This document shows, in pieces, positions 52,500 to 64,000 of a stretch of DNA of 64,000 bases. The stretch is taken from NCBI GenBank assembly GCA_032164245.1, contig JAVMKO010000007.1, positions 4,216,001 through 4,280,000 on the forward strand, read 5' to 3'. Made by a program: the position numbers and the translations under genes. The notes below the pieces were generated by a model. The model saw nothing but the letters and a program-made list of their open reading frames with translations, was not told the DNA's origin and ran no database searches. Source of the DNA: Sternotherus odoratus (lineage: Eukaryota; Chordata; Testudines; Kinosternidae). Each line of letters begins with the position of its first letter. The stretch's first letter is position 1.

Positions 52500-54070
52500 C
52501 CCAGAATTCCTAGCGACACACTAGAGGGAGTACTTAATGCTTTTTTTGCCTCGGTCTTCACAGACAAGGTCAGCTCCCAGACTGCTGCACTGGGCAGCAC
52601 AGTATGGGGAGGAGGTGAGCAGCCCTCAGTGGTGAAAGAACAGGTTAAGGACTATTTAGAAAAGCTGGACATGCACAAGTCCATGGGTCCCGATCTGATG
52701 CATCAGGGGGTGCTGAGAGAATTGGCTGATGTGATTGCAGAGCCATTGGCCATTATCTCTGAAAACTTGTGATTGTGGGAAGTCCCGGATGACTGGAAAA
52801 AGGCAAATATAGTGCCCATCTTTTAAAAAGAGAAGAAGGAGAATCCAGGGAACTACAGACTGGTTAGTGTCATCTCAGTCCCTGGAAAAATCATGGAGCA
52901 GACCCTCAAGGAATCCATTTTGAAACACTTGGAGTAGAGGAAGGTGATCAGAAATAGTCAACATGGATTCACCAGAGGCAAGTCATGCCTGATCAACCTG
53001 ATTGCCTTCTATGATGAGATAACTGGCTCTGTGGATGAGGGCAAAACAGTAGACGTGATATACCTTGACTTAAGCAAAGTTTTTGATATGGCCTTCCATA
53101 GTATTCCTGCCAGAAAGTTAAAGAAATATGAATTGGATGAATGGACTATAAGGTGGATAGAAAGCTGGCTAGATCGTTGTGCTCAATGGGTATTGATCAA
53201 TGGCGCTGTGTCTAGTTGGCAGCCGGTATCAAGTGGCGTGTCCCGGGGTTGGTCCTGGGGCTGGTTTTGTTCAATATCTTTATCAATATCTTTATCAATG
53301 ACCTGGATGTTGGGATTAACTGCACCCTCAGCAAGTTCACGGATGACACTAAGCTGCAGGAGGGTAGGAATAGGCTCCACTAAATGATGGAGGGTAGGAA
53401 TAGGGTCCAGAGTGACCTAGACAAATTGGAGAATTCGGCCAAAAGAAATCCAATGATTTCTGGCTAAGTGGCAGTTCTGCAGTAAAAGTCCTGGGATTGC
53501 AGTGGATGAGAAACTGGATAGGTGATTGTTTCCCTCTATTCAGCCCTGGTGAGGCCACATCTGGAGTACTGTGTCCAGTTTTGGGCCCCCTGCTACAGAA
53601 AGGATGTGGACAAATTGGAGAGAGTGCAGCAGAGGGCAGCAAAAATAATTAGGGGGCTGGGGCACATGACTTACGAGGCGAGGCGGAGGGAGCTGGGCTT
53701 ATTTACCTGCGGAAGAGATGAGTGAGGGGAAATTTGATAGCAGCCTTCAACTATCTGAAGGGGGCTTCCAAAGAGGATGGAGCTCGGCTATTCTCAGTGG
53801 TGGCAGAACAAGGAGTAATGGTCTCAAGTTGCAGTGGGGAAGGTCTAGGTTGGATATTAGGAAAAACTATTTTGTTAGGAGGGTGGTGAAGCACTGGAAT
53901 GGGTTACCTGGGGAGGTGATGGAATCTCTATCCTTGGAGGTTTTTAAGGCCAAGATTGATAAAGCCCAGTCTGGGATGATTTAGTTGGGGATTGGTTCTA
54001 CTTTGAGCAGGGGGTTGGACTAGATGGACTCCTGAAGTCTCTTCCAACCCTGATCTTCTATGATTCTATT
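52500..54070 (+). mobile_element. CR1 LINE, 5'-truncated, with most of the RT domain
   Basis: The RT frame is readable in pieces: YLEKLDMHKSMGPD, SQHGFTRGKSCLINLIAFYD, VIYLDLSKVFDMAFHSIPAR, then the catalytic-region remnant KFTDDTKL near 53333. Continuing pieces at 53522-53984 ([32 protein letters not shown]) reach the 3' UTR and the TATGATTCTATT tail. Stops (for example near 52770) and a small deletion near 53410-53520 disable it. Confidence 0.9.
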
Positions 54071-54164
54071 AAATGTGGTGGTGGGGAGGCTCGTGGAGCG
54101 AAGACTAGAGATTCCCTCCTGCAGGTAACATGGGGTGTGGAGAGCATTGTAGTTTTGAGCTGGG

Positions 54165-55290
54165 TGTGATGTGATGTGATGTTATTAATATGAACTGTGA
54201 CCATATAGATCATTGTTACAACCAAGGTCCTATATTTGCACCAAATCTTGTACAAAGGAGGTCAAGAAGGTGTGTATGAAAGGGTTGTAATTTGTTGGTT
54301 ATAATTATACTGTCTGTATGTGTGTATCATTTTTGTATTTGAAGTTATGAATATTGGTTATGTACTTGTATCTCAGTGTGTTTGAGTCTAAGAAGCACCA
54401 GTGAAGCATTTGGTCAGCTTCTTGAGAAAGGACTATTCTCAGTAAGGGCCCAATCAAGAAACACTTAACTGACAATGGACCTTGGTAGACTCAAATCCAT
54501 ATATGAGGAGTCTCCCTGCGGACGTTCAAGGTAGCATGTAAGCAATGGCTGCCCTACCTGTAAAGAACTGAGTCATGCATGGACATGTGACTTGCCCATG
54601 TGACTCCAAACTCCATCTTGCTGCTGTGATTTTCCACAGTAAGAACAAAGGGGTCCTTCCACAAGACAGAGGATATAAAAGGCTCTGGAAACCCCTCCAT
54701 TTTGTCTTCATTCTTGCTTCTTATCTCTGGAGGAACTTTGCTACAAACTGAAGTTCTGAACAAAGGACTGAATGACCCTTCCAAGCTGGGGATGTTCTCC
54801 AGAGACTTGATTGGAACCTGCAGTTTATTCCATCGCTGCTACAGGCCTGAACTAAGAGCTTTGCCATTGCTGTATGTAATTGATTACTTTGACCAATTTT
54901 AGCTCTCATCTATATTTCTTTCTTTTTATGAATAAACCTTTAGATTTTAGATTCTAAAGGATTGGAAACAGCGTGATTTGTGGGTAAGATCTAACTGGTA
55001 TATTGACCTGGTCTGGGGCTTGGTCCTTTGGGATTGGGAGAACCTTTTTTTCTTTTACTGGGGTATATTGGTTTTCATAACCATTCATCCCCATAACAAG
55101 TGGTGCTGGTGGTGATACAAGGGAACTGCAGTATCTGAGGGAATTGCTTGTATGATTTATGGTTAGCCAGTGGGGTAAGGCCAAAGTCCTCTCTGTTTGG
55201 CTGGTTTGGTGTGCCCTAGTAATAAAATCACCCAGCTTTGGGCTGTGACTGCCCTGCTCTAAGCAATTTGTCCTGAATTGATACTGAATT
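54165..55290 (+). mobile_element. Probable solo LTR of an endogenous retrovirus
   Basis: No open protein. It has a promoter-like TATAAAA at 54674-54680 and AATAAA at 54931-54936, 257 bases apart, with TTTTATGAATAAACCTTTAG as the R/U5-type region. The layout and the phrases CATGGACATGTGACTTGCCC and CCCCTCCATTTTGTCTTC resemble a turtle LTR family. Exact ends and a flanking duplication were not resolved, and no internal retroviral genes are seen. Confidence 0.5.
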
Positions 55291-58200
55291 GATGAGGCCA
55301 CTTCATTCCTGGGGGTCACTGGGTAGGGGAGTTGTGGGGTGGTCATGTGTCCTCCCCTTTAGATTGTGTCCCCCCCGCCTCAGTGTGGGGAAGTACCAGT
55401 TGTTTGGCCCAGGACTGTTGAGCTGAGGCTCCCTGGCCTGGAACCTGAGTTCCCCTCCTGGCCACTGAGGGAGTGGCCATGGGGCAGTGAATGGGCAGCG
55501 TGCCCAGGACTGTTGGCAGACGGACCCCTGGAAGAAGGAACCCTGAGTGTCCTAGCTGGAAGGCGAAGTCACAAAGAGGACGCGGTGGTCCTGGAGCGAG
55601 AGGGACTGCAGACTAGAGTCAGAGCAGCAGCATGGGCACTGCAGACCCGGGTGTTGGGCTCAGGAGTTACTCCCCAGAGTGACCAGCAGGAGGCGCCAGC
55701 ACATGCCCTGAGACAGAGTATCTTTGATTGCCAAAATTCTGTTTTCTTCAGTCCTTATTCAGACAGCCTTTCACCTCAAGTCAGAGAGAGAGAGTGTGTG
55801 AGAGAGAAAGAGAGTAAAGACATCTGCATTCAGTCCCACAAGAGTATAACTGTGAGCCCAGGAAAATAACATTAAAGGCTGGATATCTTGTTGTTTTTAT
55901 TTTTAAAAAAATAATTATTCCAAGCCATCTGTGACTAATGTAAAAAAAGATGTAAATAGATGATGTACAGTATGTCACATGAGCCCTCCATCTGCTGTGG
56001 GGAATGTCAGCATTCTTCAGCAACAACGCTGGAGATGGAGGAGCAATCTATGGCCTAGCGCCGGGTAATGCTGAGCACTGCTTCTGGAAAATGTAACCAG
56101 TCGCCCCTCCCTTTGGTGGGCCACCCTGGGCTGTTAAGGAGCTGTCCCAAGTGAGGGTCCAGGTAGAATGAGTGATGTAGATTTCCCCATGATGTTGCTT
56201 CCTCTCCTTTCTGGCCTGCTTTGAAGAGCAGGGAAATAGTTAACAGGGTTGTTACTTAGCCCCCATTGAGACGCACAGGGGCAATTCGTGTCTCAGCTCT
56301 TGTTTCAGGCTCTCTGCAAAGTCAGGCGGACGTGGTTACACTCAAGTCCTGTTTTCAAGCTTTTCTTTGCAATCTTATCAGCTACAAATTTCCTTTTTTG
56401 AATTTGCTGACAGCTGAGACTCTGGGGAACAATTGAGGCCTGTGGGCTTTCCCTCCTTTGTCCTCCACACACCCTCTGTCTAGAAACACTGATATAGACT
56501 GAAGGATGCATCTGAGTGTGGTATTAGAGAGATATCCAAGTGTCCCTGTGGACCCGTGAGAAGCCTGTGTCTCACATCACAAAATACGATGTTCTGCTCC
56601 ATTTAGGAAATGGCTGGCAGGGAGCCCCAATTCACAAGGCCCTGGAGGTAGCCCTATCCCCACAAGCCCTGAGTCATTAGGGGAGTGGTCCCCAGAAGCC
56701 TGGGAGGAGATCCTATCTTGGCTACCTGTTGCCAGCTTGCCTCCCATTGGAGGAAGGGAACGTCACTCCAGAGGACACCTGTTGCCACTGCCACGAGAAG
56801 CCGCTTGGAACGCAGCGCAGGCCTGGGGCTCGGGAAGGCCGGGGAGCAGGCTGGGGCCTGGGCAGGTTACCACCAGGACCCGGAGAGGCAGCCTAGAGTA
56901 GGATTCACCACTCCAAGCTTGCAGCCCACCCGGCCGCCACTGCTTAATGCGAGGGGAGGGGGGCGTTGGGACTCAGGGATGGGGAGCTCTGTGGGCTCTT
57001 GGTCAGGTCACTCCATACACGTGAGTGGGGGGGATTCGGTCAGTTGTCCTGTTGCTGGGGATCCAGCCCTGACTCCCTAGAGGGGCCCCTGAATCGTCCC
57101 GGATACTAGCTGAGGTTTTGTGGCTGTTCAAGTGAAATCACTGGTGCTATCCCGGCCTGCGTTGATTTCTGGGGTTAGGTCCGGCCTCCCCACACGTTGT
57201 GGAAGGGACCTGAGGGGTTTGAGCCCGGTGGGAGGCAAGCGGGACTCTTCACAGCCTGGGCATGAGAATTACAATTTGGGGGCCCCATGGCTTGAAGGAC
57301 TACCTAATGTTGGGATGGGTGACGACGGTGCTTCTCTAACAAGCCACAGTAGGGCAGGGCGCCAATCATAGGTTACTAATGCGTCCCTTCGGGGCAGCGG
57401 CAGTTGCCCCATAAAGACCTCAGGAGCCTGTGTTGTAGGCCCGGCCTGGCTCAGTGCCTGTCCTTGCCCAGCCTGGCGTCTAACTCTGGACTTTGATAGT
57501 AGAAGGATGAAATCAGCAATTTCACAGTAATCAGCCGGGGTGAGGGGTGACTTACAAGGGAGTAAACCCTCAAGACTACTTTATAAAAGAGAGTGAGAAT
57601 TGAAAGAAGCCATCAGGCCCTAAATCGTAGCAAATTCATGGGGGAACCTCCAAAGGGCTGCTACTTCTCCTTCTCCCTCCCAGTCAGCTGCCTTTTATCC
57701 CCTCTCTTCCTCTCCAAGCTTCCTCTTCTGAGAGCAGCCTGGGTCCTTAAAAGTAATTATTTTAGGAAAGTCCAACTGCCAGCTCTGCCCAGTTCAGTTA
57801 GGATGACTAAATATTTTTCAGGTGCACTAACGGGGCCTTTTCCTTTGATGTGCTGCCTGGAGCAATGTTCATGTCAGTGCTTCCAAAAGGAGATTGGCAC
57901 TTGTCCTTGTAGTCTGGCCTTAGTGCTAAAGACAACCCGGTGGGTGGGAGCAGGAAGAAAGCGGAGGTTTCTCTCCTATGTTGCACCTTTAGTTTGCATA
58001 CGCAGCAGGACTGAGAAGGTTAAAGAAGAAAAGTGCGCAGGTTCTGCTTTCTCTTTACATTTGAAATTCTGGACTCTCTCGCCTGATTCACACAATCAAA
58101 AAGTTACCCATTGTTGGCGAAGGGGGACACAGTTCCTCTGCAAGGGTAGCCAAGGACACACCGTGCTCAGTGCTGTTTAAGGAACCTTAGTGAAAACCTG

Positions 58201-58921
58201 TTCCCGTTTTAATCCCAGTTTCTGAAAGGGTGCCAACGTGATTCATCCTTGCCTACACTATTTGCAGCTAACATGTGTTCAGCTCTACCCCACGCTGGCA
58301 CCTCTTGTCTGCACTAACCAATTACCCACTGCTGACAAGTCCTTAGGTGTCTGGAAATGGAGACCTCACAAGAGCCTGGAAAAAAACCAGGAGGAGGGAT
58401 ATTGAGGGATGATGCTTAAATCTCTGACTTTTGCTAATATTGAGATAACAGCAAGGCTTAACTAACCCATTGGATAAATGAAGCTTTTGTTAAAGGTTCA
58501 CCAGATCTGCGTTTCCATTCAGATTATAGAGCTCAATATGCATATCTGCCCCTGCCCCGAGCTCCCCCAACAAACCAAAGTGAGACCTGATTTACATTCC
58601 TAATCCTAAAAGCTTGTCCGTAGTTGAAAATTAATTTGGATTAAGTGGGTGTGAATTTAAAGCACAGGTGCTATTCCTGAGTATGTTGACAAGCCCTAAA
58701 GCAAAAGTTAAGCAGGAAAACTGAGATTGAAATGATTTCAGGCTTTCTTTACGAAACATACAAAACGAGACAGGTGCCCTTCTGTGAACCTTTGGAAGTC
58801 ACCTTGCACAATAGCTGAGAAGGAGCTGAATTTACCTGAAATGCGTGGATTGGAGCGCTGGTTTGGACCTCCGCTCCCAACTCAGCCTAAAGTTTAAAGG
58901 ATCGCAGCGGGCGGACTAGGG
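55291..58921. other. Intergenic, moderately GC-rich, nothing recognised
   Basis: The longest frames (55366-55869 and 57593-58180, plus strand) resemble no known protein. A GA-rich simple repeat is at 55784-55815. Some of 55300-55900 could be LTR-adjacent sequence, but no PBS or gag could be identified. Confidence 0.35.
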
Positions 58922-59003
58922 CAGTGGTTCTCAACCAGGAGTATGCAGAGATCTTCCAGGGGGTTCATCAACTCATCTAGGTACTTACCTAGTTTTACAA
59001 CAG
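58922..59003. mobile_element. Truncated hAT end
   Basis: CAGTGGTTCTCAACCAGGAG and TTCCAGGGGGTTCATCAACT to TTTTACAACAGG match the left end of a hAT whose right half is missing. Confidence 0.6.
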
Positions 59004-59250
59004 GCAGAGGTGAAAGTAAGCCAGTCCAGTCTGGCATACCGGTAAGAGCCATACCAGCAGGAGGCAGCTTCCCTGAGGCCAGGCAATTTAAAAGGGCTCA
59101 GGGCTCCTGGCTGCTTCTATCGCAGCCAGAGCCCTGGGGCTCTGGCAGCGATTTAAAGGGCCAAGGGCTTCGGCCCTTTAAATCGCTTCCGGAGGCCTGG
59201 AATAGCAGCGGCTTTTACCCCGGGGCTCTGGCCCTTTAAATCGCCGCCGG
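59004..59250. mobile_element. Truncated GC-rich DNA element with inner repeats
   Basis: It starts CAGAGGTGAAAGTAAGCCAG, a known turtle hAT-type end. GCAGCGATTTAAAGGGCC and GGCCCTTTAAATCGC recur in both orientations inside (GGCCCTTTAAATCGC twice, at about 59174 and 59230). The right terminus was not found. Confidence 0.5.
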
Positions 59251-62200
59251 AGCCTCAGGATTATCTAGCCAGGCCATATGGCCTCAGCCTTGGGTCAGGT
59301 TTTCCCGGCTGAAAAGTGCAGGGGCTGAGGGAGGAAGAGGCTGGGTTTAAGCAATGAGATTTGCATGAGGCCCTGGAAAGAGACACAGGCACAAGGCAGT
59401 TGCTTCTGCAGAGAGGGCAGCAGTGCCTAATCCGAGGCTTCTGTAAGAGGGAGATACGTGCATGCTCTTGGTCACCACCCCTGTTCTAGGACACAGCATG
59501 TGCGCACCGTTCATAAATGGACAAATTACACTAAGGAAATACCGGAGTCCACATCTGGATTTCTGCTCCAGATGGGAACCTGACATGCAAGTCTGCTACC
59601 ACTCAGCAAAGGGACAGGAACAGAAAGTCGACCTTTCACTTTGTCTGTACCCCCCTAATGTGATGCTATGTCTGACTTGTTCCATCTAATAAAGGGGTTC
59701 GCAACTGCGGGCTGCAACCTGCCTCTCCTTCCCATACCACTAAATGAGAGAGGTTCCCAGCTAGACAGGCTGGGGAAATATGGAGACCCATTGGTCTAAC
59801 ACAGTCACCTTAAGCACATGAATGCACTGACATGCTTCATTTCAACCAATAGTATTGCATTGTGCAAACAGCTGATTTTGGGGATGAGGAGAGAAGGGGG
59901 AGCATGATTTATATCTGATGTCACAATCCCACCCCTCGGCAACGTGCTGTTTGTGTAGCAACAGGAGGGGGATGAGGAGAAGCAAGGAAGCTTCTTCCAG
60001 CTCACAAAATTCTGGGTCTTCCCAAGAATGCAGATCATAGGCAGATGGCGGAAGGATACCTACTGTGAGAGGGTCCCCTGTATTCGTAGGGTGACTTACA
60101 CACAAGTAGGATATCACCAGGCAGGCCTGCGCCCAGGGCTCGGATTATCTAAGTGGGATGGTTCTAGCAAAGGAGTCTTATAGTACTGGGTTAATTCTCT
60201 CCACTGGGATGAACAAACAGGCTGCGCCTTGTCTCCGGTGGACTCCTTCTCCACCCTCGTTTGGCTGCCTTTCGGTGATCCGCCAAAGTGCGTGGCAGAC
60301 AAATATTTGTCCTGTGGTCTCAGACGCTACCTCATGCCTGTTTGAACAGGCTCCTCATTTAGTACCGTGAATATTGTGCTTATCCCATTCTCACCCTGCG
60401 GTGGAAATAAAGCTACAGACCTGGCCGTCTAAATATTTGGTTCCTCTTCCTGGTTAAGCCGTTTGCCCTGGCTAGGCTCTGAGGTACTTCTGGTTAGCAG
60501 AGTTTGGGTACTTTTTTTCCTAATAAGTGCAGCCTTGTCTGAAAAATTCCACCAGCTCCCCAGCATGAAGTACAGCACTAAGCTGGAGACACCTGCTTAT
60601 AGTGAGTCTCTGTGTAGATACATCGCTGAATGGAAACTCTACATTGCTTCAGTCCAACTTCCTGGGGCTTCAGGCGCTGCTGGTAGCCAGTGAAAACAAT
60701 TTCCCCCCCTTTTCGCTGGAGATGGGTCCCCATTGTCTGTGTGTATTTTCAGAGACTGGGCCTGACAGGGGAGCAGCGTCGCCAAAAAGCGACGCTACAT
60801 GGACGCTGCTTTCAGTGAAAAGACTTCACTAGGAACAGGGGTTAGTGCACAGTCCCCACTTTGGGGGAAACCAGCACCGGGGCTGAAAAGGACTCTGGGA
60901 CTCAGCACCCAGCGGTAAACATCGGGCAAGAGCCCCTGGGCAGGAGTTTGACCTCGGCCTCCATGAAGGCGCCGCTCCAGCTATCTCAAGAAGGGGGATG
61001 TGGTTGCGAAGGCAGGCCTGCCTCTTGCGGAGCTGCTGGCAAAGCGTGTGGGTGGAGTGCTGCAAGTGAGGGATTAAGCTACATGGTTTGATAAAGCAGG
61101 GCCAGCATGTGTTTAAGTGAAGTGTGTTACCACACATCTCTCTCTCTAGCCCGTCTCCTTTGGGGCAGGTCAGCGCCTGAGAATATCAGAAGGGCTCCAG
61201 CTGGAAAGGGGTATTTATGGGAGTGCTTGTTAAAAGTAGAGGATAAAGAGCTGTGCAGGATTTCAGCCAAAGAAAGCTGCATATTGACCCCTTCAGTGCT
61301 GCTTAGGGCAGCCCCCACTGCTCTGCATCCTGTAACTAAAAGACAAAGGTCGTCAGTACATGTCCAGGCAGATTCCTCTGTCGTCCTTATTAGTGAGCTC
61401 CCAGCCAATTTCAAGCTTCTTGAAGTACCCAAACCTCAGACACGTGTCATAAACCAGACCTAGTTCAAATCCACCCTGTCTATTTCCTCCTTGAGGTAGG
61501 TTTCGTGCACATCTTGTGCTCTTCTGCCACCCCAAAACCTTTGGGTTTGACATTGGGAGTGGGTCCCGCCACTTACCTTCTCGTTTTGGAAATGAAAGTG
61601 AGTCACATTTGCCTTGTTTACACACTGAATCCTTTCAACGCCTTTACCCTTTCGGGAAAAGCGTGGCGTGAGTCACGGGGAGAAGGGACACAAACAAGGC
61701 ATAAGAACCGTTTAAGAAGCAGGTTTATTGTCCATCGGCAGCTGCGGAGTTACGGCTCGCTCCTGCAGAGCCACTTGCTGGAGTTCCCAGCTGGTGTTCT
61801 GAGTTCCCCTCTGCAGTCCAGCAATAAGCTTGGCTGTGTTTGGCAAGGCAAAGATTTCAAAGTAATGGCTGACACACACTTACACCAGAACCTGAGGGCT
61901 TGAGAGGATTTTAGGTCTCATGAGAGCAGCCCAGCAAGGCAGTGGCTGGACTTAGTGTCTCCATCTTGTTCCCTGGACTAATGAGAAGACCTCTCACTTA
62001 TCTTTTAAAAAAATATAGTTTACTCAAGGCCCCAAAAACACCAAAATATCTTAATAGGGTTATTGTCTGGCACTGCCACAGAGCAGAGCGAAGGTAGTTT
62101 AAATGCCCCAACTGTGAATGTCCATCACTTAATCCAGCTGGATTTCTTAAATTTAACCTTCATTCGGAAACGCCTGGATTTGCAGTGCATGTTCTGGGGA

Positions 62201-64000
62201 CAATGACAACTCTCTCATAGTATGTGCTTTCCCCCTTAAACGACTGATATATACTCTCCAATTTAAATCCAGCTGAATGTAGCTTTCTGTCTGGGAACAT
62301 CCTTAGTTTTTTGTACCTATGAAAAATTTCATACCCAACCACTAAACAAGTGTTTCCGGGTGATCTCTCCTGTGAGCTGACCCGCTGTAGCATTGGCCTT
62401 AAATGGTTTCAAAACCAAGTTTTAACGTCCACACTCACCAGTATGCCCTGTCTGTTTTAGCCCACACTTGGGCAGGGTAGAGGGGCCAGGATGCATTGAA
62501 CAGCTAGGCTAGGTTTACACCTGCTTTGCGTTACTGGAGTAGGTCTAGCTAGCAGAGCCTTACTGGTGAACCTGACCCTTCAATCTGGTATCTAGGGTTC
62601 ATGGTCATTTTAAAATTATAATTAAAAAAGGGGGATAAACAAATTCGTTATGAGGCTGTTGAGCCCCCTCTTTCTGCCCCCCATGTTTTGGGCAGCTGGA
62701 CTCAGCAAAGGGGAGAGCAGAGGGGTGTGGACAATGGGAGACAGAGCTGGAAGGTAAAGAAGGGGACCCCGCTACCAGGTAAGGAAGACATCAGTTGGGA
62801 AAGGAGCCAGTTGCAGTGGGAGGTAGCAGATGAGGGAGCCATGTTAGGGTCAAGAGAATGGTGAGTTGCAGGTCACAGCAGGAGGGAGTGGGAGGGAGTG
62901 AAGGAAAGAAAAAACAATAAAAGGAGGGTGGGGGGAAGAGAAGGGAGAAGAAACAACCCAAGGGAGATGGCAAGTTAATATTTACAATTGTGGTACAGTG
63001 AAATACATGATTGGGTTTGTATCTCTTTATCAACATGGGTTACTAGAGGCTGGAGGGGAGGAAGAGTGTGTGTGTCGGGGGAGGGGAAGGCTGGCCTGTG
63101 GAACTAGCTCCTCCCCCCACTCAGCTTCTGTAGTACAGGGACGCTACCGCTCTCAGCCATCCTCACCCAGCCCAACGGGGGCTTGTGGCAACAAGCCAGG
63201 GCTTTGGAGGTTGCAAGTAGTCGTGTTTCATTTTACTGCCAGTTCTATTTGTAACCCTATTTGCTTGAGTTTGAGTAAAACACAGTTATGCCGGATGTAA
63301 AGTCTTCTACCAATGAGCATTTCATATCCTTTCGGTACCTATGGGACAAGTGCTCCAGAAACTAACCGAGAGCCACTTTTTTCCTAAAGATCAAGTGCAG
63401 CACGATCGGGCTGGCCAGGGCCATGCTTAGCATGAAGAGATTTCTCACTCTTTGTAAGAGATTTCTCACTCTTTGTAGCCCTTGGAATCATGTTGTTCTG
63501 TGGCCATTCGAACTGCCAGAGCAGATCAAAGCATTGGTCCATGTACCCCCCTACCCGGTCTCTGACAGCAGCCAGCCATGGGATAATCTACTCCCCTCCA
63601 CGGTTTCATCCTGCTCTCTGATCAGGAGAATGGCTGGGCCCTGAAGCTTCTAGATCCCTTCCAGATCTGCTGGTAACTGTTATAACTGGATAGCCCCCGT
63701 TTTTGGTCAACGTTCAGTCCCGGCCTCTGATTTTCGACAAGTGGGGGGGCATGCTCAGCGGGGGAGGGCTCTGGCACTGAAATGCGATCCTTGTGACCTG
63801 GAGTCCGGTACTAATCAGGACCAGCCAGATTTGGGGGAATCCCCCCCCCCGGGGGAATCCCCCCCCTGGGGAATTTCCCCCCCCCCCCCCCCCGAGGGCT
63901 GACATGTCCCTGAATTTAGAGTGGCAATCCATACACAGAAAAAAGTCTTGTCCTTCTGGGACTGACATTTAAGATTTGCTAACTTGGGGGGGGGGGGGGT
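59251..64000. other. Intergenic, nothing recognised apart from simple sequence
   Basis: A purine-rich tract lies at 62870-62950. AGAGATTTCTCACTCTTTGTA is tandemly duplicated at about 63437-63477. Poly-C runs lie at 63841-63850, 63859-63866 and 63878-63892, with a poly-G run at the right edge. Short frames on both strands resemble no known protein. A weak MITE-like motif (GTAGGTCTAGCTAGCAGAGC) is near 62539. Confidence 0.35.

Noticed and set aside
54165..55900. Possible full endogenous retrovirus downstream of the LTR-like sequence
   Set aside because: No gag, pro, pol or env similarity is readable to the right, and no second LTR was found. At most a solo LTR is supported.
57593..58180. 195-codon plus frame in the right-hand intergenic region
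   Set aside because: No recognisable family, no splice context and no repeated or conserved motif; length is compatible with chance in moderately GC-rich DNA.

Overview
The window is vertebrate nuclear DNA, very probably from a cryptodiran turtle. The evidence is the repeat content: CR1 LINEs whose 3' ends carry the (ATTCTATG)-type tail, the tRNA-derived SINE with the head AGAGGTAGCCGTGTTAGTC, many hAT and Tigger-type DNA transposons, and a DIRS tyrosine-recombinase retrotransposon. The species call is an inference from repeat families that I recognise; no alignment was run.

Only two host genes are supported. HOOK3 starts on the minus strand: its first coding exon is at 5508-5564 and its first intron runs off the left edge. 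RNF170 lies on the plus strand and all six coding exons are present (15493-34979, 256 codons plus stop, every splice site GT-AG, all phases joining). The two genes are head to head across a CpG-island promoter near 5565-5775 that contains a perfect NRF1 palindrome. RNF170 is an ER-membrane RING E3 ligase for activated IP3 receptors; HOOK3 is a dynein adaptor. They share a promoter, not an evident pathway. GC-rich minisatellites flank the promoter on both sides.

Layout: 1-5507 HOOK3 intron 1, with a hAT and a 1.3-kb GC minisatellite. 5508-5775 HOOK3 exon and shared promoter. 5776-15485 RNF170 intron 1, with a second GC minisatellite, a palindromic SINE, a palindromic DNA transposon, a 200-N gap, a hAT filled with tandem repeats and a Tigger-type MITE. 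15486-34979 RNF170 exons and introns, with a CR1 carrying nested insertions, more CR1, and a 2-kb Tigger with a frameshifted transposase. 34980 to about 36330 RNF170 3' UTR. 36330-64000 about 28 kb without a recognisable gene: a 3.6-kb DIRS element, CR1 copies, a 26-copy 43-bp minisatellite, a probable ERV LTR, and unassigned DNA to the right edge.

The best lead is a set of three fold-back SINE insertions (near 6831, 39303 and 47922). Each is a full SINE head joined to an inverted copy of the SINE body, and each lies inside one pair of target-site duplications, so the palindrome seems to have inserted as a unit. The second is a graded loss of CpG along the HOOK3 intron-1 minisatellite, which looks like a recorded methylation boundary. 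I found no CRISPR array, operon or other prokaryotic system.
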